Source: an uncultured Rhodanobacteraceae bacterium (GTDB lineage: Bacteria; Pseudomonadota; Gammaproteobacteria; Xanthomonadales; Ahniellaceae). Taken from it: DNA of 7,227 nucleotides. The stretch is from the NCBI GenBank assembly GCA_937873105.1, contig CALMWD010000093.1:1-7227 (forward strand), written 5' to 3'. Numbering within the stretch: the first letter of the stretch is position 1; the number at the start of each line of letters is the position of its first letter. The notes beneath the pieces were generated by a model that was not told the DNA's origin, ran no database searches, and saw only the letters and a program-made list of their open reading frames with translations. Positions 7,001-7,227 of the stretch are shown one piece after another. A program made the translations under genes and the position numbers.

Positions 7001-7227
7001 GGAAGGCCGCGGCATCGTCGACGCCGCGATCGAAGCCTGCCGCCTGCGCCTGCGCCCGATCCTGATGACCAGCTTCGCCTTCATCGCCGGCGTGTTGCCG
7101 CTGGTGTTCGCGAGCGGCGCCGGCGCCGAGGTGCGCCACGTGATGGGCGTGACCGTGTTCGCCGGCATGCTCGGCGTGACCTTCTTCGGACTGTTCTTCA
7201 CTCCGGTGTTCTACGTCGCGATCCGCT
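4029..7227 (+). CDS. RND multidrug efflux pump, HAE-1 type (AcrB/MexF/OqxB-like), partial at 3' end
   Basis: The 1066 residues visible form an almost complete proton-driven RND transporter. The start MAHADFSKIFVDRPILA is the typical first helix. Residues of the proton relay are intact: D412-D413 in VVDDAIVVVENVER (AcrB D407-D408), K977 in LACKNAILIVEFA (AcrB K940) and R1009 in RLRLRPILMTS (AcrB R971). E351 in the second helix matches AcrB E346. The first periplasmic porter half spans about 38-340, helices 2-6 about 345-500, the second porter half about 560-875, and helices 8-12 from about 884. The motif VPTGFIPTQDKQYLF opens the second porter half. About 27 extra residues (around 933-959, WIPPPPMSVPP at their core) lie between helices 9 and 10, where AcrB has a short periplasmic loop. 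Roughly 20 C-terminal residues are probably missing past the window edge. It pumps hydrophobic or amphiphilic compounds by family; the actual substrate is unknown. Confidence 0.95.
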   Translation, partial: MAHADFSKIFVDRPILAAVLSLLVFLAGLIAIPNLPISEYPDVVPPSVQVTALYPGANPKVIADTVAAPIEEAVNGVEGMIYMKSTAGSDGTMLLTVTFRGGVDIDLATVQVQNRVAQALPRLPEAVRQLGVTTAKSSPNLTMVVHLTSPEGRYDGLYLSNFANLRVRDELARLQGVGQALAFGAGNYAMRVWIDPDKAAERGLTATDIVGAIREQNVQVSAGTIGGPPHPSSPMQFSINAQGRLASAEEFGEIVLKAGRNGETTRLKDVARMELGSNAYTINSLLNNEDAAAIVIFEAPGANTIDLSNAVRAKMAELQKGFPEGVAWTVAYDPTVFVRQSIKSVVSTLLEAVALVVLVVVVFLQTWRASIIPLLAVPVSVVGTFAVLWMLGYSINVLTLFALVLAIGIVVDDAIVVVENVERHIEEGMAPREAAHKAMQEVSGPIIAISLVLASVFVPLAFIGGVSGQFYSQFAVTIAASVLISAFNSLTLSPALSAVLLQKHGAPKDKLGRLLQRLFGRFFEGFNRRFGRASQRYSGRIGGTIQRAPRLLVIYAVLIAVTMFGFTRVPTGFIPTQDKQYLFAALQLPEGATLQRTEAALRRMGEMALATPGVENVVQFPGLNAVHFVNTSNAGLMFVGISPSDERDLSAAEIANLLNGQFSAIQDGLAFALLPPPVLGLGNSAGVEAYVQDRGGAGYGELNNQVQALSGALRGAPGFDPYSVFSSFQANVPQLDARVDRIRAKEQGLALTDVYAALQVYLGSAYVNDFNLFGRTYSVYAQADAPFRDDVADIARIKVRNAMGEMVPIGAVVEVGPSYGPDPVVRYNGYPAADLQAGVNPALMSSQQAIGALKGMATGMLPQGMQVEWTGLTYQEATQGSMGLLVFPICVLLVYLVLSALYESWSLPLAVILIVPMCLLSAIGGIWLLNFVSGSWFGLSIGLGWIPPPPMSVPPTFIDNNIFTQIGLVVLMGLACKNAILIVEFARDLEEEGRGIVDAAIEACRLRLRPILMTSFAFIAGVLPLVFASGAGAEVRHVMGVTVFAGMLGVTFFGLFFTPVFYVAIR

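Noticed and set aside
3906..7139. An open reading frame of more than 1000 codons on the minus strand, antisense to the RND pump.
   Set aside because: Its product is dominated by His, Asp, Arg, Gln and Ala in low-complexity runs, as expected for the reverse of a GC-rich gene. The plus strand encodes an intact RND pump with all key residues.
1..7227. Looked for tRNA or rRNA genes, CRISPR arrays, insertion sequences and long repeats.
   Set aside because: None seen by eye; almost the whole window is accounted for by the six protein genes and two short divergent regions.

Overview
This is a very GC-rich, densely coded window with strong G/C preference at third codon positions. Its genes look like those of a Gram-negative proteobacterium: a lipoprotein adaptor plus an inner-membrane RND pump, and an AlkB close to the Pseudomonas type. 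The style would suit a gammaproteobacterium such as a Xanthomonadales relative, but that placement is an inference, not shown by a marker gene.

Left half (about 1-2330), an alkane-oxidation locus. On the minus strand a 59-residue two-segment membrane microprotein (824-1003) is followed six bases after its stop, in the same frame, by an AraC-family regulator (817 down to the window edge, DNA-binding domain cut off). Divergent to them, on the plus strand, is a full-length integral-membrane alkane 1-monooxygenase, AlkB (1162-2328). Divergent AraC-type regulators are known to control alkane hydroxylases (for example AlkR of alkM in Acinetobacter), so the AraC protein is the natural candidate activator of this alkB. 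No rubredoxin or rubredoxin reductase gene lies in the window.

Right half (about 2344-7227), a drug or solvent efflux locus. An ArsR-family repressor with a cysteine cluster (2344-2757, minus) is divergent from an RND adaptor lipoprotein (2846-4024) and an RND pump of the hydrophobe/amphiphile type (4029 to beyond the right edge). A perfect 7-bp inverted repeat with a 6-bp spacer sits on the predicted promoter between repressor and pump genes, which makes autoregulation plus repression of the pump the simplest model. The outer-membrane channel gene is not seen; it may lie beyond the right edge.

The alkB and arsR genes converge with only 15 bases between their stop codons. The biochemistry is mostly of recognised families. 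The points that deserve attention are the microprotein/AraC pairing beside alkB, the cysteine-bearing ArsR with its operator, a roughly 27-residue insertion in the pump, and the small residue at the AlkB chain-length position.
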